Shown here piece by piece: positions 14,920 through 22,966 of a DNA stretch of 36,711 nucleotides. Within the stretch, counting starts at the first letter, position 1, and each line of letters opens with the position of its first letter. This DNA comes from Candidatus Hydrothermarchaeota archaeon (GTDB lineage: Archaea > Hydrothermarchaeota > Hydrothermarchaeia > Hydrothermarchaeales > BMS3B), in NCBI GenBank assembly GCA_015521615.1, contig WANW01000094.1:1-36711 (forward strand). The letters are read 5' to 3'. Under the pieces are notes generated by a model, which was not told where the DNA came from, did not search any database, and saw only the letters and a list, made by a program, of their open reading frames with translations. Both the position numbers and the translations under genes were made by a program.

Positions 14920-15989
14920 AGCTAAAGCTCAGACTCTTTCACAAGGCATTCATACTTTTCCTTCTGCTCTCCATTCTACCCCTGTTAGTGGTGGGTACTA
15001 GGATAACACTTCTCAACTTCAGGACACTGGAGCAGATATCCCGGGAGATGGGTATCCCCTCAGAAGTATTTCAGCCGATGTTTGAGAGAACTCTGCATGA
15101 GGGCATAACCTACTCCTTCTATGTGATAATCATCGTGGTTATTGTGGCAATTTTCTTCACCGCCAGTATAGTTGGGCCGGTTGAGAGACTCAGAGAAGCT
15201 ACGCGAAGGCTCAGCGAAGGCGATTACACCAGTATACCCGAGGTGAACACCGGGGACGAACTTGAGGAGCTGGCGGAGGCATTTAAGGACATGGCAGAGA
15301 AGCTTCAATGTACAATGCAGGAGCTTGAACTTGCAAACAACCAGAAGAGGGTTTTTCTTGACATAATGTGTCATGACCTCTCCAACTATCTTTCGATTAT
15401 TGGAGGATTTACATCCCTTCTTATGGAAAGGGAGGATGAGGAAGATAAAAGGGAGATACTGAAAATAATTAACAAGAATGTCATGAAAATAGAGGATGTG
15501 CTGGAGAATGCAAGAAGGCTTGCAAAGCTGGAGAAGGGAGCCGCTCTGAAACTGGAAAAACGGGACATTAAGGAGATTCTGTTTTCTGTGCGTGAGGTTT
15601 TCTCTCAGAACAATGAGGGAAGCAGGGTAAAGCTGAACCTTCCAGAGGACGCGCTCATGGCTGAGGTGGATGAGCTTATAAAAGATGTTTTTCTGAATTT
15701 AATCTCAAATGCGCTAAAGTACTCCAAGGATGAGGTTGTTGTTGAGGCAGTAGACCTGGGCGAAAAGGTAAGAGTGAGTGTCAGTGACTATGGCCCCGGG
15801 ATACCGGACGAGCACAAGCAGGCTATTTTTGAAAGATTCTGCAGGCTGGATAAGAGCGGCGTTAAGGGCACTGGCCTGGGCCTGGCAATAGCGAAGAGCA
15901 TAGTGGAACTCCACAATGGCAGGATATGGGTGGAGGACAACTCACCACGGGGGAGTATTTTTATAGTTGAGATTCCGAAGCGTCAGTAA
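14916..15989 (+). CDS. membrane-bound sensor histidine kinase with HAMP domain
   Basis: A 357-residue kinase read from the TTG that overlaps the YeiH stop and follows GAGGGGGTGA. It has TM1 at residues 11-34, a short extracytoplasmic loop of about 30 residues, TM2 at 67-86, a HAMP linker at about 87-130, and a HisKA helix with phospho-acceptor H153 (IMCHDLSNYLS). The ATPase domain shows the N box NLISNALKYSK, G1 DYGPGIPD, F box IFERFC and G2 GTGLGLAIAKS. The small loop suggests sensing in the membrane or through the transporter. No response regulator lies nearby. Confidence 0.92.
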   Translation: MKLKLRLFHKAFILFLLLSILPLLVVGTRITLLNFRTLEQISREMGIPSEVFQPMFERTLHEGITYSFYVIIIVVIVAIFFTASIVGPVERLREATRRLSEGDYTSIPEVNTGDELEELAEAFKDMAEKLQCTMQELELANNQKRVFLDIMCHDLSNYLSIIGGFTSLLMEREDEEDKREILKIINKNVMKIEDVLENARRLAKLEKGAALKLEKRDIKEILFSVREVFSQNNEGSRVKLNLPEDALMAEVDELIKDVFLNLISNALKYSKDEVVVEAVDLGEKVRVSVSDYGPGIPDEHKQAIFERFCRLDKSGVKGTGLGLAIAKSIVELHNGRIWVEDNSPRGSIFIVEIPKRQ

Positions 15990-16027
15990 TTCAATAGGAC
16001 ACCGTCTCCTATGCCTCAGCTATCTCC

Positions 16028-16723
16028 TCACTTGGCAGAGATGAGGAATATGCTGTGACATCCCTTCAGGGAGCATGTGTTCTCTGATATAACCCCTATT
16101 GCCTCCCTGGCAGCTTCGAGGTCATTTGCCTCCAGTGCCTTTTCTAGGTTCTCCACATATTCGTCCTTCATCCTCTCTTCGGTAAGCTCCGGCAGAAACT
16201 TCGCCACCTGCTGCTTACTTTCAAAATAGTATCTCTTGAACTCCGGGAAGTGCTTCTTCGCTTTTTCTATGTCACCCTCACGCAGCGCATTCTTTATTTC
16301 GCTGTACTCGTACTCCAGGTTTGCCATTGCACCGCCGCTGCGCTCATGGCAAACACTGACGCCACAGCTCCCGGCGATGTTTGAAATCACCTGCTCGGCG
16401 CCTATGAAATCCTGCGCCTCAATATAGCTGCCCAGCCTCTGAAGGTCGTCCTCTGCCACCATGAACCTGAGGTGCTGCTCCCCTGCCTTCTTTTTTGCAC
16501 GCTCATATACCTTGAGCAAAGCGGTGTAGTGCTCCTCCGCAGCGTGCGCGTCTCCTGCAAGTATCGCCTCCTTCAGCGCAGAGTATTCCTCCTCAAAGCT
16601 GCTCTGTATTTCCTTTGCCTCTATAATCCTCTCTTTCTCTGGCTTAGCCTCTTCAGCAGGCTGAGCACAGCCTGAGAGAAATATTCCGACAAGAAGCATG
16701 GGGATGAGCTTTTTGAGATTCAT
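16028..16723 (-). CDS. lipoprotein with a duplicated helical domain, each copy ending in CX4CH
   Basis: A 231-residue exported protein. The signal peptide ends in the lipobox LSGC with lipid-modified C19. Two helical repeats follow (about 43-126 and 136-223). They align through EEYSALKEAILAGD and YEYSEIKNALREGD, and each ends in a CX4CH motif: C120/C125/H126 and C217/C222/H223. CX4CH is a known variant of the c-type heme attachment site. The layout, a four-helix bundle with the site at the end of the last helix, recalls cytochrome c'. I infer a membrane-anchored di-heme protein for electron transfer or gas sensing, though a disulfide or metal site cannot be excluded. Confidence 0.7.
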   Translation of the reverse strand: MNLKKLIPMLLVGIFLSGCAQPAEEAKPEKERIIEAKEIQSSFEEEYSALKEAILAGDAHAAEEHYTALLKVYERAKKKAGEQHLRFMVAEDDLQRLGSYIEAQDFIGAEQVISNIAGSCGVSVCHERSGGAMANLEYEYSEIKNALREGDIEKAKKHFPEFKRYYFESKQQVAKFLPELTEERMKDEYVENLEKALEANDLEAAREAIGVISENTCSLKGCHSIFLISAK

Positions 16724-16781
16724 GCCATACCTCCTATCCTACCATATTCACATCCTAACAATTTTAAAATGTACGGGTAAA

Positions 16782-17768
16782 CTATCTCCTGTACAGCGCC
16801 ACCCGTTGGGTGAACCTCTCCTCCCCGTAAATCCTGTACCCAAACTCCAGCCTCACCTCGCGCAGCCTCTCAAAGCCCGCGCTGCTCAGCACCCCGTGGA
16901 GCACCTCGCGGGAGAAGCCCTCATCCGCAGAGGGACGCCAGATTGCCAGCTCCCACAGATCCTGGGGGTAGAAGCTCACCTCTCTCATGCTCTCAATCGG
17001 CTCCAGCAGGATGAGCCTGCCTCCCCGCCTAACCAGCATGGCCAGGTTTCTAAGCGCTTCATCGGCGTTTTCCACGTACTCCAGGAGCGCATCCACCACC
17101 ACCCAGTCGCAGCTCCCGCTGCAAAGCGGAATGCGCTCAACATCGTAGGCGAGGAAGCTCCCATAGCCCAGCCAGTCTCTCACCCGCCTTAATATTGTGG
17201 TGGAGAGGTTCCCGCAAACCAGCACAGCGTTGCTCCGCCTGACCTTCTGCAGGTAGCTTTTTATGCCGCCGGCGGCGTCGAAAACAAGCTCACCCTGCTT
17301 TGGGGTGAGCACTTCCTCAATTGCTTTAATTCTGCGCATCGCAAGCGTGTCGGGCTCGCTCCTCCTCCCGCGGCTCTCCTCTGCGGGGATGCTGCGTCTC
17401 TCAAAGAGCTCGTAGAAGCGCTTCCAGGGCACAATCCTGAGGGAGTACCTCAGCTTCTCCGAGAGCTTCGCCGCCCTGCCCCGGTTGTCCAGCTCCAGCG
17501 TGAACCTCTCCTGCCCGGAGGAGAACACCACCTCCAGCTTTTCGCCCTGTGGATTGAGCTTCGAAATCCTGTACTCCCTGCCCCTTTCAACCCTCGGCAT
17601 AACAACAACGTAGGCGCTCCCCTCGCGAAGCTCGCCACCGGTGTAGCTGCCCAGCCTCTCGCCGGAGTATAGCTTCAGAAGTGCATACTCGCGCTCACCG
17701 AGCCTCTCTACCTCTACGGGAATGTGCAATGCTCTCTTTTTGCCCCTGCGCAGCGCCACCAGCTTCAT
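16782..17768 (-). CDS. class I SAM-dependent methyltransferase with an N-terminal extra domain
   Basis: A 328-residue protein. Residues 1-120 form a beta-rich domain I do not recognise. From about 150 a Rossmann methyltransferase fold follows: GELVFDAAGG as a motif I equivalent, then YDVERIPLCSGSCDWVVVDALLEYV, and RGGRLILLEPI. The SAM-binding glycine loop is slightly unusual (DAAGGIKSY). It is the last gene of a six-gene operon and overlaps the FmdE-like gene by four bases (ATGA). The context suggests methylation of a C1-carrier cofactor or of a protein of that pathway; no substrate can be read from the sequence. Confidence 0.72.
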   Translation of the reverse strand: MKLVALRRGKKRALHIPVEVERLGEREYALLKLYSGERLGSYTGGELREGSAYVVVMPRVERGREYRISKLNPQGEKLEVVFSSGQERFTLELDNRGRAAKLSEKLRYSLRIVPWKRFYELFERRSIPAEESRGRRSEPDTLAMRRIKAIEEVLTPKQGELVFDAAGGIKSYLQKVRRSNAVLVCGNLSTTILRRVRDWLGYGSFLAYDVERIPLCSGSCDWVVVDALLEYVENADEALRNLAMLVRRGGRLILLEPIESMREVSFYPQDLWELAIWRPSADEGFSREVLHGVLSSAGFERLREVRLEFGYRIYGEERFTQRVALYRR

Positions 17769-18490
17769 ATCTCCACTTTTTCCAGCTCTATGATCTCAAA
17801 GTCGCCGCTGCACAGCCTGCAAACCCCGTTCTTGAGCCTGCTCGCCTCTGTGAGTTCGTCACAGACAGAGCACCGCTGGGGCAAGGCGATGTACTGCACC
17901 TCCAGCGGGTACATGAGCTTGGAGAGGTCAACCTCAACGCGGGTTACTATGAAGAGCTCGGAGTCGCTCATCCCGTGCCACTTTAGTATGAGCTCCCTCT
18001 CTACCTCTTGGAGCCGTTTTCGCTCTGCCATTGCCTTCTCCAGGTCGCCCTTTGCATAGATTCTGTAGAACCTCTCCAGCTGCCTTCCATAGGCGATGTG
18101 CTCCTCGTCCACGCCTGGGGTGCACTTTATTCTCAGCGCCTCCCCGGTTGCGAGGTTCCCAAAGATTGCGGCGAACTTCCCGTGGTCGAGGAACACCAGC
18201 CTGCCGCTGCCAAAGCTGCACTGTGTGGCTGCGGCTATGCCATCGGCGGCGCAGGTCAGAATCTCAACCGCAGCCACCAGGTCGCGCTTTCTCTTCAGAG
18301 TTAGCAGGCGCACCGCAAGGTGCCCCATCCTCGTGCCTAGGTAGCTGGCGGTGCATATATGTCCGTGCACCTTGGGCACAGTTTCAAGCGCCTCGCGCAG
18401 CGACGGGTAGCGGGGTGCGCCCTTCCCGAGGCCGCGCTTCTTCATGCTGGGCAGCAGGTCTTCTATCTCAAAATCGGGTGTATAGTTCAT
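17765..18490 (-). CDS. fmdE: FmdE-like protein (formylmethanofuran dehydrogenase subunit E family) with C-terminal zinc ribbon
   Basis: A 241-residue protein. The FmdE domain (residues 28-160) has VHGHICTASYLGTRMG with the conserved His/Cys pair near 42-46, and EILTCAADGIAAATQCSFGSGRL with its Cys residues. The C-terminus has a zinc ribbon of two CxxC pairs (about 209-229). FmdE proteins accompany tungsten/molybdenum formylmethanofuran dehydrogenase, but their role is poorly defined. The usual HGHxCPG reads HGHICTA here. It sits in an operon with methanofuran synthase MfnB, not with fwd/fmd catalytic genes, and overlaps both neighbours by four bases. Confidence 0.88.
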   Translation of the reverse strand: MNYTPDFEIEDLLPSMKKRGLGKGAPRYPSLREALETVPKVHGHICTASYLGTRMGHLAVRLLTLKRKRDLVAAVEILTCAADGIAAATQCSFGSGRLVFLDHGKFAAIFGNLATGEALRIKCTPGVDEEHIAYGRQLERFYRIYAKGDLEKAMAERKRLQEVERELILKWHGMSDSELFIVTRVEVDLSKLMYPLEVQYIALPQRCSVCDELTEASRLKNGVCRLCSGDFEIIELEKVEI

Positions 18491-19830
18491 CCGGTAGCCT
18501 CCTTTTCAATGGCTATGCTCCTGAAGGAGCGCCTCTCCACACCGGGCAGCACCCTCAGCATCGCGGGCGCATCTCCGGCAGGAGCTACATTGGGCACTTC
18601 AACCTTATAAAGCCTCGCAAGGGCGTCAAAGAGCAGCGTGCGGAGCTCCTCAACAGAGAAGTGGCGGGTTTCAACCACCGGGTTTAGGTGGTGGAACTCC
18701 CACCAGTTGCAGGAGTGCAGCCTCATCCCGAGCTCTGAGGCGTGCCTGAACAGGTAGGTGTCGGGGTAAGGGGTCTGAACAGCAAAGGTGGCCTCCCCGC
18801 CTAGGGAGCGCACCTCCTCAGCCAAGCGCACAGTTGCCTCGACGCTCTCCTTTGTGTCCCAGGGGTGGCCTATCATGAAGCCACAAACCGGCGTTATCCC
18901 CTCGCGCACAAACCTGCGAACAACGTCGAGCAGGTTCTTTATGGCGATGCCCTTCTTTATCGCATTCACCACCTCCTGGGAGCCGCTCTCGATGCCAAAG
19001 CGCACCACCTGACAGCCCGCCTCGGCGAGGGCTTTAATAAGCTCCTCATCCACGTGGTCGAGGCGGAGCTCCGCATACCACTGCATTCCCAGCTTGGAAA
19101 CGAGGGAGCATATCCTCAGCGCACGCTCCCTGCTGTAGGCGAAGTTCGGGTCTATGACAAAGAAGGACCTCAGCCCCAGGCTGCGAAGCTGCTCCACCTC
19201 GGCGGCAACGCTCTCGGGGGAGCGCATCCTAAGCTTTCCAGACATCGCGCGGGATGAGCAGTAAACGCAGGAGTAGGCGCAGCCCCGTGAAGTGGCTATT
19301 GCTCCCGGCAGATCGTAGCGCCTCAGGTCGAGCAGGTGCCTCGCCGGAAGAGGAAGCGCGTCCAGGTCGCGAACCCGCCACACGCCGTTGCTCTTTGCTC
19401 TGCCGTTGCTCAGATAAGCTATGCCCCTCACGCCGCGCACATCTCTGCCCTGCTCAAGGCGTGATACAAGCTCAGCGAAGGCAAGCTCACCCTCGCCGCG
19501 TACCGCAAAGTCGAAACCGTGCCCCAGGACTTCCCTGTAGCGGAAGGTGGCGTGCACACCGCCTATCACTGCAGACTTTCCCTGCTCCTTTGCGGTTTCG
19601 AGCACCGCGAGCGCAAAGGGGTAGTTCTGGGTGTAGCTGGATATGCCCACCACCTGGGCCTCCTCCACCCGCCGCTCCAGCTCTGCGCTGTCAATGTTCA
19701 TGTCCACTATCTCAACACTGTGCCCCCGCTGCTCCAGCACCGCCGCTATGTACGCCAGCCCCAGCGGAGGCGTTGCCGCCCGCCTCTCAGAAACGCTGCC
19801 GTGGGGCACCTCTACGAGAAGCACATCCAA
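18487..19830 (-). CDS. B12-binding radical SAM protein
   Basis: A 447-residue protein starting at TTG. Residues 1-150 form a cobalamin-binding Rossmann domain (PPLGLAYIAAVLEQRGHSVEIVD, VVGISSYTQN, VIGGVHATF, VRGEGE). The radical SAM core follows with the cluster motif C184-x3-C188-x2-C191 (SRGCAYSCVYC), GIESGS, and CGFMIGHPWDT. Such class B enzymes methylate unactivated carbons or make other radical changes. The gene overlaps a PqqD-like gene by 19 bases. PqqD proteins bind peptides and present them to radical SAM enzymes, so the substrate may be a peptide or protein, although a cofactor is equally compatible with the MfnB/FmdE neighbours. Confidence 0.93.
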   Translation of the reverse strand: MDVLLVEVPHGSVSERRAATPPLGLAYIAAVLEQRGHSVEIVDMNIDSAELERRVEEAQVVGISSYTQNYPFALAVLETAKEQGKSAVIGGVHATFRYREVLGHGFDFAVRGEGELAFAELVSRLEQGRDVRGVRGIAYLSNGRAKSNGVWRVRDLDALPLPARHLLDLRRYDLPGAIATSRGCAYSCVYCSSRAMSGKLRMRSPESVAAEVEQLRSLGLRSFFVIDPNFAYSRERALRICSLVSKLGMQWYAELRLDHVDEELIKALAEAGCQVVRFGIESGSQEVVNAIKKGIAIKNLLDVVRRFVREGITPVCGFMIGHPWDTKESVEATVRLAEEVRSLGGEATFAVQTPYPDTYLFRHASELGMRLHSCNWWEFHHLNPVVETRHFSVEELRTLLFDALARLYKVEVPNVAPAGDAPAMLRVLPGVERRSFRSIAIEKEATG

Positions 19831-20072
19831 GGCACTTCCTCCACAAAGCCCTTCTCCAGCCAGAGGTTCAGCAGCTGCTCGGCCTCCTCTCTGTGCTCCG
19901 GGAACTCCCGCTCTATAAGCTTTCTGACCTCCTCTCTGCTCTTCCCGTGCACCATCTCCCAGAGCCTTCCCGCCGCCTCGTTGAGCACATATATTCCATC
20001 CCTTGCCATGAGTATTACCCTGCTACCGTCACGCTTCCACACCATGTTGGCCCTCATGAGCCTGAGCTCCAT
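19812..20072 (-). CDS. PqqD-family peptide-recognition protein
   Basis: An 86-residue protein with the PqqD winged-helix pattern: N-terminal strands with VILMARDGIYVLNEAAGRLWEMV, followed by the helix SREEVRKLIEREFPE and a closing helix. PqqD-like domains (RiPP recognition elements) bind a precursor peptide leader and hand it to a radical SAM enzyme. The start is the ATG at 20070-20072, one base after the mfnB stop and preceded by GGGAGGA; a longer upstream frame would run into mfnB and is unlikely. No precursor peptide gene is seen within the operon. Confidence 0.85.
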   Translation of the reverse strand: MELRLMRANMVWKRDGSRVILMARDGIYVLNEAAGRLWEMVHGKSREEVRKLIEREFPEHREEAEQLLNLWLEKGFVEEVPWMCFS

Positions 20073-20073
20073 T

Positions 20074-20766
20074 CTAAATCCTCCCGAGTGCGCGGAGCAG
20101 CTCCTCAACACGCTCTCGCTTCACCACACCGCCCTCGCAGGCCGCGCCGCGGAAGCCCAGGATGTCGCTTCCTATGCTCATCGCCTGCCCCAGGTGCGGT
20201 ATCCTGAGCGAGCCCGAGATGCAGGTATCCATGCCGTGCTCGTGGGCAAGCTCGACGAACTCGCGGAGCTTCTCCACGGGGGCGAAGTCCAGGATGTTCT
20301 TCCCGTCCTTCACGGCGGTGTCCAGCATTACGACGTCGCAGCTCACCCGCTTAACGAACTCGAAGGGGTTGGCGCTGCCTGTGCGCCAGTAGTCAGCATA
20401 GCCCGAGATTATAAGCTTTGCCCCGCTGCCTTCCTCGACGAGCGCACGCTTGAGAGCTCGTGAAAGTTTCTCCGCCTGCTCTGTGGTCTTGACACCGTAG
20501 AAGGATGCCACAACGTAATCCACGCCCAGGCGTGCGACGCCATACGCGGCCAAGCTTGCGGTACCCGGCTTATATGTGAGGTCGCCTATGCTCGCCGCAA
20601 CCTCTATGCCGGGTGGAAGGAGCTGCATTACCTCCCTTATCACCCAGGGCTTATTTGCCCCCAGCGTGCCCTCGCCCGGGTTTTTAATGTCCAGAATGTC
20701 CACGCCTCCCGCTGCCAGCACCTCCCGCGCTTCCTCCGCGTCCTTAATGCTTATCAGCACCCTCAT
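20074..20766 (-). CDS. mfnB: (5-formylfuran-3-yl)methyl phosphate synthase, methanofuran biosynthesis
   Basis: A 230-residue TIM-barrel enzyme. It begins MRVLISIKDAEEAREVL and shows DILDIKNPGEGTLGANKPWVI near residue 24-44, the hallmark of MfnB with its active-site Lys. Further conserved parts are AASIGDLTYKPG, VDYVVASFYG and MLDTAVKDGKN. It condenses two glyceraldehyde-3-phosphates to the furan precursor of methanofuran, the C1 acceptor of methanogenesis-type pathways. It overlaps the upstream gene by four bases and is followed one base later by the PqqD-like gene. Confidence 0.95.
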   Translation of the reverse strand: MRVLISIKDAEEAREVLAAGGVDILDIKNPGEGTLGANKPWVIREVMQLLPPGIEVAASIGDLTYKPGTASLAAYGVARLGVDYVVASFYGVKTTEQAEKLSRALKRALVEEGSGAKLIISGYADYWRTGSANPFEFVKRVSCDVVMLDTAVKDGKNILDFAPVEKLREFVELAHEHGMDTCISGSLRIPHLGQAMSIGSDILGFRGAACEGGVVKRERVEELLRALGRI

Positions 20767-21278
20767 CTCTCCATCCCCAGCACAGTCAGAGCCTTGCTCA
20801 CATCGTAGGCGGAGATTCGCATCCCCCTGCGCAGCTCAGCCACAGCACTGCGGTATCTTCTGTAATCCTCCGGGCTAAACCTCAGCTTTGGCGTTGAGAA
20901 CAGCGCCGTCCAGGCGAAGCGGTTGAGAAAAGGCAGGTTCTCCGGGTCTAGGAGACTGAGAACCAGCGATGCCACCCTAACGTCCACGCCGCTAAGACCG
21001 AGAAGCTTTTGCACAGCCTGCTCCGCGGGCAGCGCAAGCGCCTCCTCGGTGGTGTGCTTCAGAATGTTGGGCTCATTTGCGCTGGCATACGCCGCCAGCT
21101 GGGCATCCACAAAGGCGGCGATGCGCACCAGCTCGAAGTAAGTGAGGTACTTTGGCTCGCGCTCCGCAAGCACACGTGAGATTTTGAGCATTGCCTCTTC
21201 CCGCTGGTAGGCTCTGCGCCCCATGCTGAAGCGCTCCGCAAGGTCGCGCAGTTCGGCCTCGCTCATCTGCTGAAGCAA
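20763..21278 (-). CDS. helical protein of unknown function, first gene of the mfnB operon
   Basis: A 171-residue, mostly helical protein starting at TTG with GAGGG six bases upstream. The segment from about 85 (AVQKLLGLSGVDVRVASLVLSLLDP) followed by LPFLNRFAWTALF resembles the helix-hairpin-helix and following helix of HhH-GPD DNA glycosylase-like proteins, but the catalytic Lys/Asp pattern is not evident. I do not assign a function. It leads an operon devoted to methanofuran-related and radical SAM genes and overlaps mfnB by four bases. Confidence 0.65.
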   Translation of the reverse strand: MLQQMSEAELRDLAERFSMGRRAYQREEAMLKISRVLAEREPKYLTYFELVRIAAFVDAQLAAYASANEPNILKHTTEEALALPAEQAVQKLLGLSGVDVRVASLVLSLLDPENLPFLNRFAWTALFSTPKLRFSPEDYRRYRSAVAELRRGMRISAYDVSKALTVLGMER

Positions 21279-21293
21279 TTTAAACCCTCGTGA

Positions 21294-21303
21294 AATTTTT
21301 ATT
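21294..21303 (+). promoter_or_regulatory. TATA box of the zinc-ribbon gene
   Basis: TTTTTATTTA is centred about 27 bases before the ATG at 21326, indicating a leaderless message. The 47-base gap to the divergent operon must also hold that operon's promoter. Confidence 0.5.
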
Positions 21304-21325
21304 TAACGCCGCGCCATAACATGCT

Positions 21326-21487
21326 ATGGCAATCTGGAAATGCCCCCGCTGCGGCGCGGAAAAGCAGGTGGTGTGCCCGGTGTGCGGCGCGGACAAGCGC
21401 GCGGGCGAGACCTGCAATTACTGCGGCAGCGAGTTCTCCTTCACCCTGTGCCCGAAGTGCGGGTATGAGCAGAGGCACGACAGATAA
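21326..21487 (+). CDS. 53-residue double zinc-ribbon protein
   Basis: A short frame with four CxxC knuckles: C6/C9, C17/C20, C30/C33 and C42/C45, each followed by Gly. This makes two zinc ribbons in a protein of only 53 residues. Such archaeal mini zinc-ribbon proteins may bind nucleic acid or other proteins; nothing further can be read. Regular spacing of the knuckles and a TATA box at leaderless distance make it a real gene. It lies between the mfnB operon and livG. Confidence 0.82.
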   Translation: MAIWKCPRCGAEKQVVCPVCGADKRAGETCNYCGSEFSFTLCPKCGYEQRHDR

Positions 21488-21497
21488 AATTTTTATA
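21487..21497 (+). promoter_or_regulatory. TATA box of livG
   Basis: AAAATTTTTATAC lies about 25-30 bases before the ATG at 21520. That placement favours the ATG over an in-frame GTG at 21499, which would abut the box. Confidence 0.5.
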
Positions 21498-21519
21498 CGT
21501 GCTACGCGAGGATACGCTG

Positions 21520-22257
21520 ATGGCGCTGCTTCAAATTCAGAACATAAGCAAGAGCTTCTCTGGGCTGGTTGCGCTGAAGAATGTGAATTTTGAGGTGCAA
21601 GAAGGTGAGATTCTTGGCCTGGTCGGCCCCAACGGAGCCGGCAAGTCAACACTTATAAACATAATCTCCGGCATATACCGCCCTGACAGCGGCAGTGTTG
21701 TGTTCAGGGGGAAGAATATAACAGGCATGCCGCCTCACAGGATATGCCGCCTTGGCATCACCAGAACCTTCCAGAATGTGGAGATCTTTCCGGAACTCAA
21801 CGCTATAGAGAATGTGCTTGTTGGCGCACTCTTCGGAAAGAGAGACGGCTCCCGCGAGGAGGCGCTCAGCCGCGCAGAGGAGGTGCTGCGCTTTGTGAAT
21901 TTCCCGCAGGAGAAGCTGGAGGTGAAGGTGAAGAACCTGAATGTGGGCGAGCTCAAGAAGCTGCAGCTTGCGCGTGCGCTTGCAACAGAGCCGAAACTGC
22001 TGCTGCTCGATGAGGTCACCACGGGCTTGAACCCGAAGGAGAGCAAGGATGCCGTGAAGATGATCAAGAAGATAAGGGACAGCGGAATCACAATACTCAT
22101 GGTGGAGCACATAATGAGGATAATCATGGGGGTGAGCGACCGCATAGTGGTCCTGAACTACGGGGAAAAGATAGCCGAGGGTACCCCCAAGGAGGTCGCG
22201 AGCAACCCCCGCGTAATTGAGTCCTACCTGGGCGAGGCATACAGGTTTGAGGGATAG
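21520..22257 (+). CDS. livG: LivG-type ABC transporter ATP-binding protein
   Basis: A 245-residue ATPase with Walker A GPNGAGKST, a LivG-type GITRTFQNVEIFPEL segment after the Q-loop, a degenerate signature LNVGELKKLQ, Walker B LLLLDEVTTGL and H-loop MVEH. The C-terminal EKIAEGTPKEV stretch is usual for LivG. The family powers branched-chain amino-acid, urea or related uptake with LivF, LivH, LivM and a binding protein. Only LivF follows; the permeases and binding protein are absent from the window. Confidence 0.9.
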   Translation: MALLQIQNISKSFSGLVALKNVNFEVQEGEILGLVGPNGAGKSTLINIISGIYRPDSGSVVFRGKNITGMPPHRICRLGITRTFQNVEIFPELNAIENVLVGALFGKRDGSREEALSRAEEVLRFVNFPQEKLEVKVKNLNVGELKKLQLARALATEPKLLLLDEVTTGLNPKESKDAVKMIKKIRDSGITILMVEHIMRIIMGVSDRIVVLNYGEKIAEGTPKEVASNPRVIESYLGEAYRFEG

Positions 22258-22259
22258 AG

Positions 22260-22964
22260 ATGCTGCGCGTTGAGAAGGTAAGCGCTGGTTACGGCTCACT
22301 TCAGGTGCTGTGGGATGTTAGCTTTGAGGTGAAAGAGGGGGAGATAGTAACAATAATCGGCTCCAACGGTGCCGGTAAGACGACAATAGCGAACGTAATC
22401 ACGGGGCTCCTGAAGCCGCTCTCGGGCAGTGTTACCTTCAACGGCGAGGAAATCACCACCCTGCCTGCGAATGAGCGCGTCAGGCGTGGAATCGCTCTTG
22501 TGCCCGAGGGAAGGGAGATTTTCCCCAAAATGACAGTGCTGGACAACCTGCTGCTGGGTGCATATACGGTCAAAGATAGGAGAGAGGTGGAGGAGAGGCT
22601 CAGGTGGGTTTACGATATCTTTCCGAAGCTTAAGGAGCGCGAGAGGCAGATTGCAGGAACATTAAGCGGCGGGGAACAGCAGATGCTCGCTATAGCTCGA
22701 AGTTTAATGACTAACCCCAAGCTCCTGATCCTGGACGAGCCATCTCTGGGCCTTGCGCCGATAGTTGTGATAAAGGTGTTTGAGATTATAGAGAGGCTTA
22801 ACCGCGAGGGCGTTACCATACTGCTCTCGGCACAGAATGTTTACCGCGCCCTGGAGATAGCCTCCCGTGCATACGTACTGGAGACGGGCAGGATAACCCT
22901 TGCGGGCAGGGGCAGGGAGCTGCTGGAGAATCCGTACGTCAAGGAAGCCTACTTGGGAGTTTAG
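22260..22964 (+). CDS. livF: LivF-type ABC transporter ATP-binding protein
   Basis: A 234-residue ATPase with Walker A GSNGAGKTT, a canonical signature LSGGEQQMLAIARSL, Walker B LLILDEPSLGL and the LivF landmark VPEGREIFPKMTV. The usual LVEQN after the D-loop reads LLSAQN. It starts two bases after the livG stop, and the geranylgeranyl-reductase family gene follows two bases after its own stop, so the three genes are one transcript. Confidence 0.9.
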   Translation: MLRVEKVSAGYGSLQVLWDVSFEVKEGEIVTIIGSNGAGKTTIANVITGLLKPLSGSVTFNGEEITTLPANERVRRGIALVPEGREIFPKMTVLDNLLLGAYTVKDRREVEERLRWVYDIFPKLKERERQIAGTLSGGEQQMLAIARSLMTNPKLLILDEPSLGLAPIVVIKVFEIIERLNREGVTILLSAQNVYRALEIASRAYVLETGRITLAGRGRELLENPYVKEAYLGV

Positions 22965-22966
22965 CC

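Noticed and set aside
18031-18687. Long plus-strand frames opposite the FmdE and radical SAM genes
   Set aside because: They are low-complexity (Arg, Pro, Ser, Gly) complements of GC-rich coding DNA with no domain and no ribosome site; the minus-strand genes carry clear motifs.
19254-20463. Plus-strand frames of more than 300 codons opposite the radical SAM, PqqD and mfnB genes
   Set aside because: They have an Arg/Pro/Ala-rich composition typical of antisense frames and conflict with three recognised minus-strand proteins.
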